From positions 867,277 through 931,276 of the forward strand of contig JAMXIF010001119.1 in the NCBI GenBank assembly GCA_028583685.1: a stretch of DNA of 64,000 nucleotides, given 5' to 3'. Positions 43,890 through 54,990 of the stretch are shown here, piece by piece. The translations under genes and the position numbers were made by a program. The notes under the pieces are model-generated. The model saw only the letters and a program-made list of their open reading frames with translations, searched no databases and had not been told where the DNA came from. Source of the DNA: Petaurus breviceps papuanus. Its lineage: Eukaryota > Chordata > Mammalia > Diprotodontia > Petauridae. The first letter of the stretch is position 1, and the number at the start of each line of letters is the position of its first letter.

Positions 43890-44240
43890 CCCTCATTTAA
43901 ACTGATATTCTAACAATATACTGAAAGCTGTATATATCACTATTTTATCCAGTTTTTAAAATTGTGTTTATTATGATCATTTTGTTTTTCAATTAGAATG
44001 TTCAGGGATGAACGCAATTTGCAAATATACTTTTCCCCTTTCATTTAACATTTCTTTTCTTCCCTTTAAAGGATGTGCTTTTCCACCCCAACAAGTGAAT
44101 TTGAAATTCATTTCTTTCAATATATATTGCTGGTGCTCATTAGAACATCTGTGAGATTTAATGAAAGCAGTCAATGCTGAGTAAAATATTAAGCCAAATC
44201 CCTAACCTTGTATTTAGGGGCAAGGGAGGCGGGAATTAAA
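43890..44240. other. Repeat-free block, candidate conserved non-coding element
   Basis: Contains 'cgcaatttgcaaatatac' (palindromic octamer-like), 'gtgaatttgaaattcatttc' and 'ggtgctcattagaacatctg'. No repeat landmark and no supported open frame. Confidence 0.35.
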
Positions 44241-45325
44241 ATACCCTCAATCATAATATGAAAAGACTTCATCTGAACATTTAAAAAATCCTAGCAATGT
44301 TGGTCCTGGCATTCAAATACCCTATGAAGGAGGACCACATATGTTTCATTTTAGTCTTTTTATCCTCCTGGTACCTAATCCATAACAGGCACTCAAATGC
44401 TTGTTGTTTGATATGTGCTGTACTCTCATGTAAACTACATGTGTATACACATGTATACACACAGAAATTTTAAAAATTGCAAAGACCAATAGAGAATAAA
44501 ATTTGTTTGGCCTTCCTTATTCCATCAATTCCATTTTCCTTTGACCAGGATAGTTAGAATTATTTACTACTTGTCATTTAAGGAATGTTTTCTTAATGCA
44601 TCACCCAAAAAGTGAACCTAACATGGACCTGCTTGGCATAAGAAGACTAGAAAGGTGAATATCTGAGAGGTTCAGAAACCTGTGGAAGCCAACACAGAAA
44701 TGTGGGAAATCAACCTTTCTGATTCACAAGTTATGGAAAGGGTTATACTTCAATAAATAGCTGGGAAGAAAGCAGAACTCATTTGTGTCATCGTCAAAGG
44801 GCACAAAAATTTGTCTAAAATTTTACAAATTAGTTACAGCAATCAAATGTTGGTTGATTTGGACACTATTATGTGGCTGTACAAATACCATTTAGGTTTT
44901 GATGTATGTAATATTACTTATAATCACAGCAACAACACAATTTGTATCATCCAATGTTCTTTTCTTTACACTTGTTTTAAGGCTTCCTATGAGGCTCTGA
45001 AGACCAACTTGGATAGATCCCCATGGCAGAAATGTTACAGAGTTATGTAATAAGGCCATACGTTCTGTCTCCCTAGGTAATATTAGGAGCTGTAATATTA
45101 GAAAATGTAGCAGCTCCTCATAAAATATTTCCCAAATACTTAAACAATAAACACATTTATATAGTAAAAGTACTTTGGAAAAGACCTTAAACCATCCAGA
45201 TTGCTGAGTTCCTACCAAGTCATTCAGGACAAAGCTTCTGGCTTTGTATGCTTAATGTAAAAGTCTGATTGGTTCAAGTCAGAAAAGCGACACTTTTTTT
45301 TTTTCAGAAAATGCTTCCGAGAAAA
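44241..45325. other. Unassigned
   Basis: Nothing recognised. Frames at 44811-45050 (+) and 44892-45218 (-) overlap each other and show no motif. Confidence 0.4.
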
Positions 45326-45329
45326 ACAT

Positions 45330-45530
45330 TTATAGGATCATCAATCAATAAAGAGCTAGAAAGATTTAAAGGTCATCTAGTCCAGCTCCTTCATTTAACC
45401 ACAGATGAGAAATCTGAGACCTTGAGAACTGGTAAGTGATGTGGCCAAGGTCACATCACACAGTTAGTAGGTAAATGTGAGAGCTTGGAGACCCTGTACT
45501 CCTTACACTGTAGCATGCTGTCTTTCATTA
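45330..45530 (-). repeat. MIR/CORE-SINE
   Basis: 'aaggtcatctagtccagctc', 'acagatgagaaatctgagac' and 'caaggtcacatcacacagtt'. Confidence 0.75.
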
Positions 45531-45569
45531 ATTTCTTTCTAAAATTCGCACTCTCCCCACCAGTTATGA

Positions 45570-45625
45570 TATGTATGCATGCATGCATGTATGTGTGTAC
45601 ATGTATATATGTGTGTATTTATATA
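45570..45625. repeat. ATGC/TATG simple repeat
   Basis: gcatgcatgcatgtatg followed by tgtgtac units. Confidence 0.85.
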
Positions 45626-45734
45626 AGAGCCTGAAGACCAATTTACTTAGGGGAAAAAACAATGAAAAATAACCCTCAACAATGTATTGAACTTTAAGTG
45701 CCCAAAATGACAACTTTTACAAATCCTTACCTTC

Positions 45735-46105
45735 ATTTATTGCCCCCATTTATTCTGCACACAGCCAACATACTATTCTTCCTAAGATGATACTTTCATC
45801 ATATTACTATATTGTTCAGAAACCTTTGATGATTTCCCGACTCAGATAAAGCCTAGTTCCCTCAGTATAACACTCAACGTGTCCCATAAAAGTCATCTCT
45901 AACCCTGTCCCCAGCCATTTTGACCTTAGGGCCCACTATTCCTTAACCTGTACTTTCCACTCTAGCCAATTAGGTCTTCTCCCTGTCCCCTCAACACATC
46001 ATGTTCATTCACACCTCTGCCCTTCTTTGCTCATGCTATTTTTTTCTTACCTCCTCTTGACTTTTCTAAACTTTCCTACCTATTCTTGATGGTTTAAACT
46101 GGTCC
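45735..46105 (+). repeat. L2 LINE, part 1
   Basis: 'tcagaaacctttgatgattt', 'cctctgcccttctttgctca' and 'tgctatttttttcttacctc'. It continues at 46420 after about 310 unidentified bases. Confidence 0.6.
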
Positions 46106-46419
46106 TCGGGTCATATTTAGGTTCCAGTGGGGAGGAACAAAGGCCTCTCCTCTAAGAACATTAATTCTCACTGAATGGGGTCAGTTAAGAAGTCAAACTG
46201 AGAGCAAAGAAACCTAATAGAATGAACTGAAGAATTGAGTCTGACTTTCACCAGTTGAAAAAGGCTTCTTCTAACTATAGAGTTAGTGGACCAGAACCTG
46301 ATATGGAAGGGTTACACATGCTTCACAGTTTGTCCAAGGTACTTCCACTCAATGGCATAAGGACTCTTCTAGAAGCAGGCTCTCTAGCTTTTCTCATGTA
46401 GGGATCATGCATCATTTAA
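46106..46419. other. Unidentified insert within L2
   Basis: About 310 bases between two collinear L2 halves. No family recognised and no clear target duplication. Confidence 0.4.
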
Positions 46420-46570
46420 CTTCATGTGCCATTAAAATTATAAGCTCCTTGAGAACAGGGATCATATCAGCTCTTCTTCCTATATCATTCAGACAATTCA
46501 TATAGTAAATGCTTATGATTGAGTAATAAATGAATATGAGTAAGTGAATAAATGATTCATTAGTAAATTT
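46420..46570 (+). repeat. L2 LINE, part 2 (3' end)
   Basis: 'ttataagctccttgagaaca', 'gggatcatatcagctcttct' and 'atagtaaatgcttatgattg'. Confidence 0.6.
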
Positions 46571-47329
46571 TTCCTCCCTCGTGAAGCCAAACAGAATAGA
46601 AGAAATTTAAAATGAAGAAGTTGAAACTGATGGTCATCTAAATGAATGTCCCCCTTTGGAATTTATTAACCTCAGTTTATTTTTCCTAAAATGCCTGATG
46701 TATTTGGTAATTCTAGGGCTGATCAGTTCTTTGTTTAGAGCTGCAACAAAACCATCAAGCCAGATGGGTAGGAGCTGCACCAACAGCTTCCACTGTGAAT
46801 TTCTTCTTTTGTCTTTGCAGCTGGATTTCTGGGAAGAGCCAGCCCAAGTAAAGTGACCTTGAGGATCAAGCCAATCCTGACATTTTCAGACACCCTAAAG
46901 AGGAGGTGAGGTTAGGGAAATGGTAGCTCAGTTTGGATTCTAGAGTAAAAATATGAATTTTGAGAAAGAAGCCTTCCTTTAAAGTTAAAGTTTGTCCAGG
47001 TGTCACATAGAAGTCAACCTTGATCTATTTGTTCGGCAGAAATATAAAGGAGACTGAAGATTATAAACTGTGTCTGGAACTCATTGTCTAGCTATTATCA
47101 GAACAAATCCCATTCTCTCATAATGGACATCTGTTAAATCTTCCACTGTTAATAGAAAATGTTGCCTGTGGGACATAGACTTTTATGATAGAGCCATATC
47201 TTCAGTGATAAAACCTCTTCTCAATCTTATTTTAACAAAAAGGATTGTATTTGTATCTCGTTTTCTTTGTGGGGAAGGGATTATGACCAGAAAGTATCTG
47301 GAGTGTAAGAGACATTGTGGAATAATAAA
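46571..47329. other. Unassigned
   Basis: Nothing recognised. A 66-codon frame (46656-46856) has no motif. Confidence 0.4.
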
Positions 47330-47530
47330 AGACTAATTAAATTTGAGCCCTTCATTCTCACCCCCATGTCCACTGAAATTAATGAAGTCATCCTGCTAAA
47401 ACCACATCACTATTGGGAGAAAAAAAAAAGGTAATTGAGAAAAAACTAATGAATTGCTTATTGGCATTACAAATTCTCTGATATCCAAGCATCAACTATC
47501 AACAAATCCAAGTAGCATGAAAGAAAGATA
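47330..47530. other. Repeat-free block, candidate conserved non-coding element
   Basis: 'aaattaatgaagtcatcctg', 'aaggtaattgagaaaaaact' and 'aatgaattgcttattggcat' give clustered homeodomain-type cores in a stretch with no repeat landmark. Confidence 0.3.
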
Positions 47531-47999
47531 CAATTTGGATTTCAGTTTATTCCTGTGTCTCCCCTTATGTCCTACTCTGTCTGCCTGACCCTCTCCAAGA
47601 TCTTTCTATGGATTCTTCATGACCAGAACAGGAGCAAAGTTATATTTTCCATCATCCTCTTGTTGTGTCCTTAAGACCAATCAAAGAGGAGTCAAAACAG
47701 GACCTTGTTTCTGAGGTCAAGGTATTATTAGGACATATCAATTTAGAAAGGAGAGCTAGTCCAAGTGTGCTAAAGAAGAAGACAGACAGATTATAAATAG
47801 CCCCAAGCCACAGACTATCTGTTCTTACATGATACCCAATTCCTAAATTCTAACTACTCCTTAATCTTATTGCATGCCTCCTCTTTGACTGCCTGCATTC
47901 CTGGAAGACAGTCATTGGTTCTATCTCTTCTATAGAGGAAAACAGAAATCGTAAATTGGAAAAAAATAAGATTAAGGGAGAATTAAAGTTGGACCTGTG
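47531..47999. other. Unassigned
   Basis: Nothing recognised. Confidence 0.4.
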
Positions 48000-48580
48000 T
48001 TCAATTTTATTTAGGTAAGAGACTGCCTAACTAAGTTAAATGATTTCAAGTCTCCAAGCCCCTAATAATGAAATCTTGAAGTACTGAAAAAATTTAGACA
48101 TGTTCAAAGAACCACTATAGGAAATCTACAAGGAACTATGGAGAATGAAAAGTGTCAGAAGGTGAAGACAGACAAAAATTACCACACTTTTCAAAAAAGA
48201 GGGAAAGGAAGAATTCTGAAAACCATAGACCAGTGAGCAATACTATTGTCTGTCAAATTTCTAGAATTGACTATTACACAAACGATTGTGTGGAAACAAA
48301 ACAGTAATAAGGAGCTTGTACAGATTCACTAAGAACTCCATGACAAACTGACCACATTTTCTTTTTTGGTGGCATTATTTGGCTAGTGGACAAAAGACAC
48401 TGAACAGATAAGCAGTAGTTAGTATATCTTGATTTAGTCCAGGCATTTGTCAGAGTCTATTGTATTACTGTGAACAAGACAGAGAAATGTGGACTAAATA
48501 CAATTAGGTGAATTTATTGCTAGCTGAATAATCTTTACCCAAGCAAAGACAAGCATATCTCCTACTGACCATGCCTTCTC
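48000..48580 (+). mobile_element. CR1/L3 LINE, reverse-transcriptase region
   Basis: 'ctgaaaaccatagaccagtg' and 'cttgatttagtccaggcatt' followed by 'tgtcagagtct' translate to decayed versions of the CR1-type 'ENYRPVS' and 'LDFSKAFDRVS' motifs. The same family's 3' end resumes at 51290. Confidence 0.55.
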
Positions 48581-48659
48581 AGTTGCAGTCATCTAGCAAT
48601 CAATTAATCAGGATTAAACATCTATTTCATGCCATGCACTGTTGTAGGTGCCAAGATTT

Positions 48660-48895
48660 GTTGTATTTCGTTGTGTCTGACTCTTCTTGACCTTGAGGAT
48701 CATATAGCCCATGGGGTTTTCTTGGTAAGATACTGCAGTGGTTTGTCATTTCCTTCTCCAGTAGATTAAGGCAAACAGAGGGTAAGTAATTTACCTTTGG
48801 GTCACAAAGTTAGTAAGGGACTGAGGCCAGATGTGAACTCAAGACTCCCTGACTCCAGGTACAGTGTTATACCCAATGAACCACTCAGTTGCCTC
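48660..48895 (-). mobile_element. Mar-1-type CORE-SINE nested in L2
   Basis: 'ttgtgtctgactcttcttga', 'tggtttgtcatttccttctc' and 'actccctgactccaggtaca'. Confidence 0.8.
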
Positions 48896-49009
48896 ATATG
48901 TCTAAGATACAAAGATGAAAATAAAACAGTCCCTGATCTTGAGAAGCTTAAACTCAAGAGAGATACTATCTATTCCTACTATCATTCCTCCTCCTCCCCC
49001 TACAACTAG

Positions 49010-49253
49010 CTAGAGTTTATATAGTATTTAAGCATTGTAAAGCATTTTACAAATATCATGTGATTTGATCTCATTGACCACCCTAGAAGGTAGATGGCCT
49101 TATTATACCCATTTTATAAGTGCAGAAATTGAAGCAGGCAGAGTTTGAATGACTTGATTAAGGTCGCACATCTAGTAAGTATCTGAAGCAAGATTTGTAC
49201 AAGAGTCTTCTTGATTCCAGGCATACTGTGCCTGGTGTGCCACCTAGCTGCTA
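49010..49253 (-). repeat. MIR/CORE-SINE nested in L2
   Basis: 'attttacaaatatcatgtga', 'cccattttataagtgcagaa' and 'gtgtgccacctagctgct'. Confidence 0.75.
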
Positions 49254-49420
49254 TGTATACACACATACATACATATATACATGTGTCTATATTTATGTTT
49301 ATATACATACTACATATATACATATATTTACATAATTGTGTGTTAATGCATAAGTATTGCCTATATGTATATAAACATGCATATATATATACATGCACCA
49401 TGTGTGTATGCATGATATTA
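49254..49420. repeat. CATA/TATG microsatellite
   Basis: Long alternating catacata, tatatac and atgtgtg units. Both strands give meaningless open frames. Confidence 0.9.
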
Positions 49421-49707
49421 AGGGAATATACATGAAATAAATGTAAAGTGTTTAAATACGAGGTAGCTACTGAGGTAAGGCACTAGCAATTTAGAGGATT
49501 TGGGAAAGGAATCAAGTTGGATAATAAAGGAAGTTAAGAATTCCATGAGGTGAGGATAAGAAAAGACTATATTCCAGGCCAGAGGCATAAAGATGAGGAA
49601 TGAAGTACTGTGTATGGGGGGCAGGGGTGGGCATATAACAGAAAGAAGGCTAATTTGGCTCTGTCATAAAGAATGGGAAGAGATTTAATTAGAATTATAT
49701 TGGAAAG

Positions 49708-49870
49708 GGAAAGCTAGGTGGATAGCTATAGAGCACCAGCCCTGAAGTCATGAGGACCTGAGTTCAAATCCAACCTCAGACACTTAACACTTACTAGCCA
49801 TGTGACCTTGGTCAAGTCACTTAACCCCAATTGCCTTGCCTTTCCCCCTCCAAAAAGCAAAAAAAAAAAT
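49708..49870 (+). mobile_element. tRNA-derived SINE nested in L2
   Basis: 'gagcaccagccctgaagtca', 'gagttcaaatccaacctcag' and 'gtcaagtcacttaaccccaa', then an A-run. Target duplication ttatattggaaag / ttaggttggaaag. Confidence 0.8.
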
Positions 49871-50399
49871 TTAGGTTGGAAAGATAGTTTGAGGTCAAGT
49901 TGTGAAGGGCCTTAAAAGCCCAACAGAAGAGTTTTTGTTTTAGAGGCAGTAAGAGAATGAAAAAATTATTTGAGTAGTGGAATGATACAGTCAGATATGC
50001 ATGTATAGAAAATCACTTTGGTAGTTGTGTGGAAGACAGAATGGATTGGAAAGAGATGGGGCAAGGAGAGCAACTAGCTGGCCATTGTAACAATCCAGTT
50101 AATAGGCTTGAATTTTGTGGTATCTCTTGATTTTGTGATGTCACTGGGACATTCAGTTTGAAATGTCCAATAGGCAGTAGTTGGTGATGTAGGACAATCG
50201 TGAGACCTTAGAGACATCTTAGTTTTCCAATATCTTTGCAAGCCGTTGCCAAGTACAATTGTTTTCCCCGCTAATTTCATGGTTTTTGTCTCATTTCTGT
50301 ATCTAGTACAATTTATCTAGATTAGGTCTTCCCCATGTCTCATCTATACGATGTCACAGAACAATTCCTGTTTCCATTTCTCTTCTCTTACCTTCACAC

Positions 50400-51310
50400 T
50401 AGGGAGAAATCTTTGTCAGAGATCTTTTAAGAGTATTGGTCTGATCATATTCTTTAAAGACTCTCTGACTCCTATTCCCTATAGGATAAAATGCAAATTC
50501 CTTATTTAGCTATTTAGGTTCTTTTACAATCTGACTGCAATCTGCTTTTCTAATCTTATTTCACACTGTAGCCCTTTACACACTCTACACCCAAACTGTT
50601 GTATTCTCCTTTCTTCATCTCATCTTGTCTTTTGCAGCCCCTGTATATTTGGACGTATCAGCTCCCAAAATTGGAAAAAGACTTTCTCCTACAATTTTAC
50701 CTCTTAAAATAATTCTCTTCCTTTGATATTCAGCTCATGTACTCTATCTTCCTTTAGGCCTTTCCTAATATTCCCAAATCTCTTATACTTTTCTGATGCC
50801 TCTTATGTACTTTCACATATTCCTCATTTTATGGCTATTCATGGATATGTTTCAATTAAAGTTCTACTTCAGGACCTCAAAATGGTGTGGAGGTGACCAT
50901 ATGTTCTTAACAGCTATGCTAGTAGACTTCAAGTTCTGGAAATCTCTACTAACCTGAAAAGGTTTCAAATCTGATCACATGTGTGTGGTCTAAGGACCAG
51001 AAGGACTTATAGGATTAGATTGGTTGAAAGGTAACGAATCTTTCCGTCACAGGAACTCTCAAAGAACTACCAACCAAGTTATACAGCTGTTGTGATCCAT
51101 ATCAATGCAGAGATTATCTTCAGAAAAGATATTATGGTTCTATAAATATGAATGTATCTGTTTTCTCCATCCTAATTATCCTTTTACTATATTGTAAGCT
51201 CCTCTGGGTTATGTGTGTGTGTGTGTGTCCCCAACATTTAGCAAAGTACTCTGAACAGAGATTATATGGGAAAAAATGTATTTAATGAAACTGATATGAA
51301 TTGAATTAAA
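50400..51310 (+). repeat. L2 LINE 3' end, with an unidentified insert
   Basis: 'gactcctattccctatagga', 'ttcttttacaatctgactgc', 'tttaggcctttcctaatatt', then after a gap 'ctatattgtaagctcctctg' and the 3' end. The bases from about 50868 to 51145 do not fit L2. Confidence 0.65.
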
Positions 51311-52230
51311 TGATCAATGTCAACCTAGAAGAAAGTCTCTGGATACTCTCTATAAGGTTTCCAGCCTTGCCCCTGTCCTGTTTGACACCTCTACCTTTGA
51401 TGAAAACATCAAAGGACCATTTATCAAAATTTTAGTTGCCACATTAGTGGGAAGGCTAGCTAATAGGCTGGATGACAGAATCAAGATTCAGAAGGGTCTC
51501 GGCAGGCTAGAATGGCTGGAACTAATAAGATGAAATTAAAATGGAAGTCCCACAGTTAAGTTCAAAAAACTTAACTTCAAAAGCTCAGGATAAAGTCAAC
51601 CTGACATTGTAGTAGTTTATGAAAAAAAAAAAAAACACTAGTACATTTTCTTGACTGCTAACTCAAAACAAGTTGATTATGGGATGGGACTGGCAAAAAA
51701 AAAATTGCATCATCTTAGGTTGCATTAGCATCAGTGCAGTGTTAAGAAGGTAATAGTTTCACTGTCTTCACCTATCAGACCATATCTGGAATACCGTGTT
51801 CAATTCTGGTATCTGTATTTTAGGAAGGACAATGACAAAGTAGTTTATTTTCAGAAAACAGTAACCAGAATAGTAAAGTGTCTGGGGAATCAGTTAATAT
51901 GAGCAGGAGATAAAATAAATGGAGATATTTAATATAGCAAAGAGAAGATTTCAGAGAACCTGATAATTTAATTCAAATGTGGATAGGACTGTTAGGTGGA
52001 AGAAATAGCCATAATCGCTGTTAAATATCAGAAAGCAGAACCAATGGGTGGCCATTTGATGGAAAGTGATTTCAGCTCAGTATTGCCCAACAATCAAAGC
52101 TGAGCCTCAAAGAAATCAACTGCTTTGTGAGGCCATGAAAGAGCTCCCACTGGAAATATTTAAGCAGGGGAAGGATAATTATATGTCAGAGATTGTAGAG
52201 TCAATTCCTATATTGGGTGAGAAATTTGCC
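51300..52230 (+). mobile_element. CR1/L3 LINE 3' end
   Basis: 'tctggaataccgtgttcaat', 'attttaggaaggacaatgac' and 'ctcccactggaaatatttaa' match the CR1/L3 3' region, in the orientation and order expected if 48000-48580 is the upstream half of the same copy. Confidence 0.65.
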
Positions 52231-53360
52231 TTATAATTGTAACATTTAAAAAAATACTGAACCCTAACTCTGTGTGGGATTAGTTTTGCAGTGTCCTCAT
52301 TGCCTTTGTGCAATGAGCTATCTCTTTAAAGTTTTATGTTGAGTTAAGACTACTCAGAGTTCCAAAAGAAAGTGTTACTTTGAGAAACTGTTTCTGGGAT
52401 CTAAGTCTGACTCAGCGTGGAGAGAAAGTAGCCATTATGGGATTTTGAACATGACAAGCTGCTATACGCTGGGGAGATATGGACATCAGGACTGCTATAT
52501 GATTTGGGGATGAATGTCACTTATCTGACTTTGGACAAATGAGAATTTGGATTTTAATCACGATTTAGTTGGTGTTATTTGCTGAGATAATCCAGAATCT
52601 TAACTCAGAAAGTGAAGAGGAGAAAGTGGGACAAGAGGAGAAAAGGGAGAATATGAGGATGGGGTAAGAACAGATTTCAGAAATGCATCAGCTATCTGGA
52701 AGCCATAAGTGATGGATACCACAGTTGCTGTTGATGAGTAAGTCTAGCTGAGTAGAAATATAATTTGGAAGTAAAGAAACAGAGAATTCACTCAACAGAT
52801 CAACTACTTTTGCTGAGATGCCAAACCCAGAGTTAGTCAAGTACAACATAGATCAACTGAGTTTATCAAAAGGAACATCTATTCAACACAAAAGTTACCT
52901 TCATCAAGGATACTGGAAAGTTCCTAAGACAGAAAGGGGGCACCCAGATGTACAGTTCTAGAGTTGTGAGTTACCCTAAATACAGGGATTTCCCTTATTC
53001 ATGTACTTCCTTGAAAGATTTCTGTATGTATTTGCTATAACATATGAGTACCATAATAGTATTTATTTTTCTTTATTGTTAGTTATGTGGTTATGCTTAA
53101 AATATAAAAGTCTCATTAATGTGAGTGGCTGGTTGTATAAATAGAAACAAATTTCAGAGGCTGAGTAATTAGCATGGTTAGAGAAATATATTCCCTCAAA
53201 ACAAGGTTACCCCTAGAGCCCTGAGGAAAAAAAAATTCCAAAGGTAACCATGGTTACTTTACAGGGAAACTAGATCTGTCAGTGTGAGGTCAGGTTGAAG
53301 TAAATGAGCTAACCCAGACAGTAAGGCCACATCAACATGAAAAAGGTATAAAGCACAGTG
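52231..53360. other. Unassigned
   Basis: About 1.1 kb with no gene and no repeat I can name. Possibly an unrecognised old element around 52300-52600. Confidence 0.4.
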
Positions 53361-53362
53361 AA

Positions 53363-53735
53363 TCAATAAACATTTATTAAGTACCTACTATGTGATTGGA
53401 GAAGAAAATGACAAACTACTCCAGTGTCTTTGTCAAGAAAACCCCAAATGGGGTCATGAAGAGTCAGATACAACCAAAACCCTGAACAACCCCAAAATGT
53501 GCCAGACATTTTGTTAAGGGCTGGGGATGCAAAAAGAGGCAAAATATTCTCTCTCCCCTCAAGGAGTTTATAATCTAATGGGGGAGAGAACATTCAAATA
53601 AAGCAAGCTATAGATCAGATAAGTAGGAAATAATTAAAAAAGGGAAAGCACTAGAATTAAGAGGGGTTTGGGAAGACTTCCAATAAAAAATATGGGAACT
53701 TAATTGGGACTTAAAGGAAGTCAGCAGATGGATTA
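53363..53735 (-). repeat. L2 antisense with a Mar-1 stub
   Basis: 'aataaacatttattaagtac' and 'ctactatgtg', then (after the stub) 'tgccagacattttgttaagg', 'ctcaaggagtttataatcta' and 'gcactagaattaagaggggt'. Confidence 0.7.
53397..53495 (+). mobile_element. 5'-truncated Mar-1 SINE stub
   Basis: Only the 3' part: 'ggagaagaaaatgacaaact', 'aagaaaaccccaaatggggt' and an RTE-type end. It splits the L2 copy exactly inside 'tatgtgccag'. Confidence 0.75.
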
Positions 53736-54089
53736 ATAGTTTTAGACATACCTCATATACCTGGTACATCTGAAAAGGGTTTTGGTTGACTTTTAGGGAA
53801 GCCTGACAATGTTCAATGTTAGAAAATATGGTATTTGAAAATGAATTCTGAACATGAGAAAATCTTCAGAGAAATTTCAGGAAGTCTGGTGGCTCCCTAG
53901 AAGTATTTGGGAATTGAAGGGGGAGGAAATATTCTGTTTCTACAGAGTATTGATCTAGAGAGTTGACCTTTCTAGTAAAGTCAGAGAGGGAACAAGTATG
54001 TTGTGCTCAAGTACTACCCCCACTTTCCACATGTTATCTATGGGATCAGTAAGGCTTGGATGAGACATACTCTTCACCTTCAGATTAGA

Positions 54090-54285
54090 GATTAAGATCG
54101 GGAAAGCACATGAGATGCCACTTAGTCAAATCCTTTATTTTACAGATGGAGTAAGGAGACCCAAAGAGGTTAAATGGTTTGCCCAAGGTGATACAGGTAA
54201 GAGTTGAGATGAGATGTGAACCCATTTTCTCTGATGCCAGCCAGAGTCATTGCCTTTTCCACTATACTATGATGCCTCCTCTGTT
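54090..54285 (-). repeat. MIR/CORE-SINE
   Basis: 'ttattttacagatggagtaa', 'gtttgcccaaggtgatacag' and 'tttccactatactatgatgc'. Confidence 0.7.
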
Positions 54286-54639
54286 GGATTTCCTGCAAAG
54301 GGTTTCATACTTCACTTTCTGTCTGTTCTCTTCTTCAGCCTTGACCTCTGTGCACAGGGTCATACATTATGAAGAATTACAGATTAAAACTGTCCTATGT
54401 AATCTTTTTTGAACCTTGCCTTACTTAAACTGGAAGCTAGAGTCATAATTTTCTTGACTATGATAGATCTTTGTTAAGATCCCCAGGCAGAAGAGACTTG
54501 GCATCTAAGCTCTGTGAAGGAAGGGATCCATCACAAATGTTGCCTAAATTTGTTAGCTTATCTACCATGTGCATCTTTCTTTCCATCAGCCAAGGTAGAT
54601 AATGACTAGGAACTAAGTGCCGGGGAGTTGCTGAAGGTA

Positions 54640-54990
54640 ATTAAAATAATAGCTAACACTTAAATAGATGTTACCAATTGCAAAAGCTCTTTATGGAAAT
54701 TCTTTCACTTTATCTTCATAACTGTGTACTAGTAATCACCTCCCATTTTATAGTTAAGGAAACTGAGGCTTTAGAGAAATTAAGGGAATTGCCCATGTTC
54801 ATGCTGCTAGTAAGGCAGAATTCAAAGGAAGATCTTCCTGATCCAAAGTCTGGGGCCCTATCTACTTAACAGGCTCTTTCTACCATGCCAGGGGAGGTTG
54901 CCAGAGCTAATAATTGTCAGAGAAGAGAATCAGACCCAGGTCCTCCCGAGTACAAATATAGCACTACCTGCTATCATCATGCTACCCCTC
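54640..54990 (-). repeat. MIR/CORE-SINE, two adjoining copies
   Basis: First copy: 'aatagctaacacttaaatag', 'tagttaaggaaactgaggct' and 'ttcctgatccaaagtctggg'. A second, partial copy runs at about 54895-54985. Confidence 0.6.

Larger units (their letters stand above)
48590..50230 (-). repeat. L2 antisense, hosting Mar-1, MIR and tRNA SINEs
   Basis: 'catctatttcatgccatgca', 'tgatcttgagaagcttaaac', 'gtgaagggccttaaaagccc', 'aatcactttggtagttgtgt' and 'acattcagtttgaaatgtcc' follow the antisense L2 order. Interrupted by 48660-48895, 49010-49253 with its microsatellite, and 49708-49870. Confidence 0.7.
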
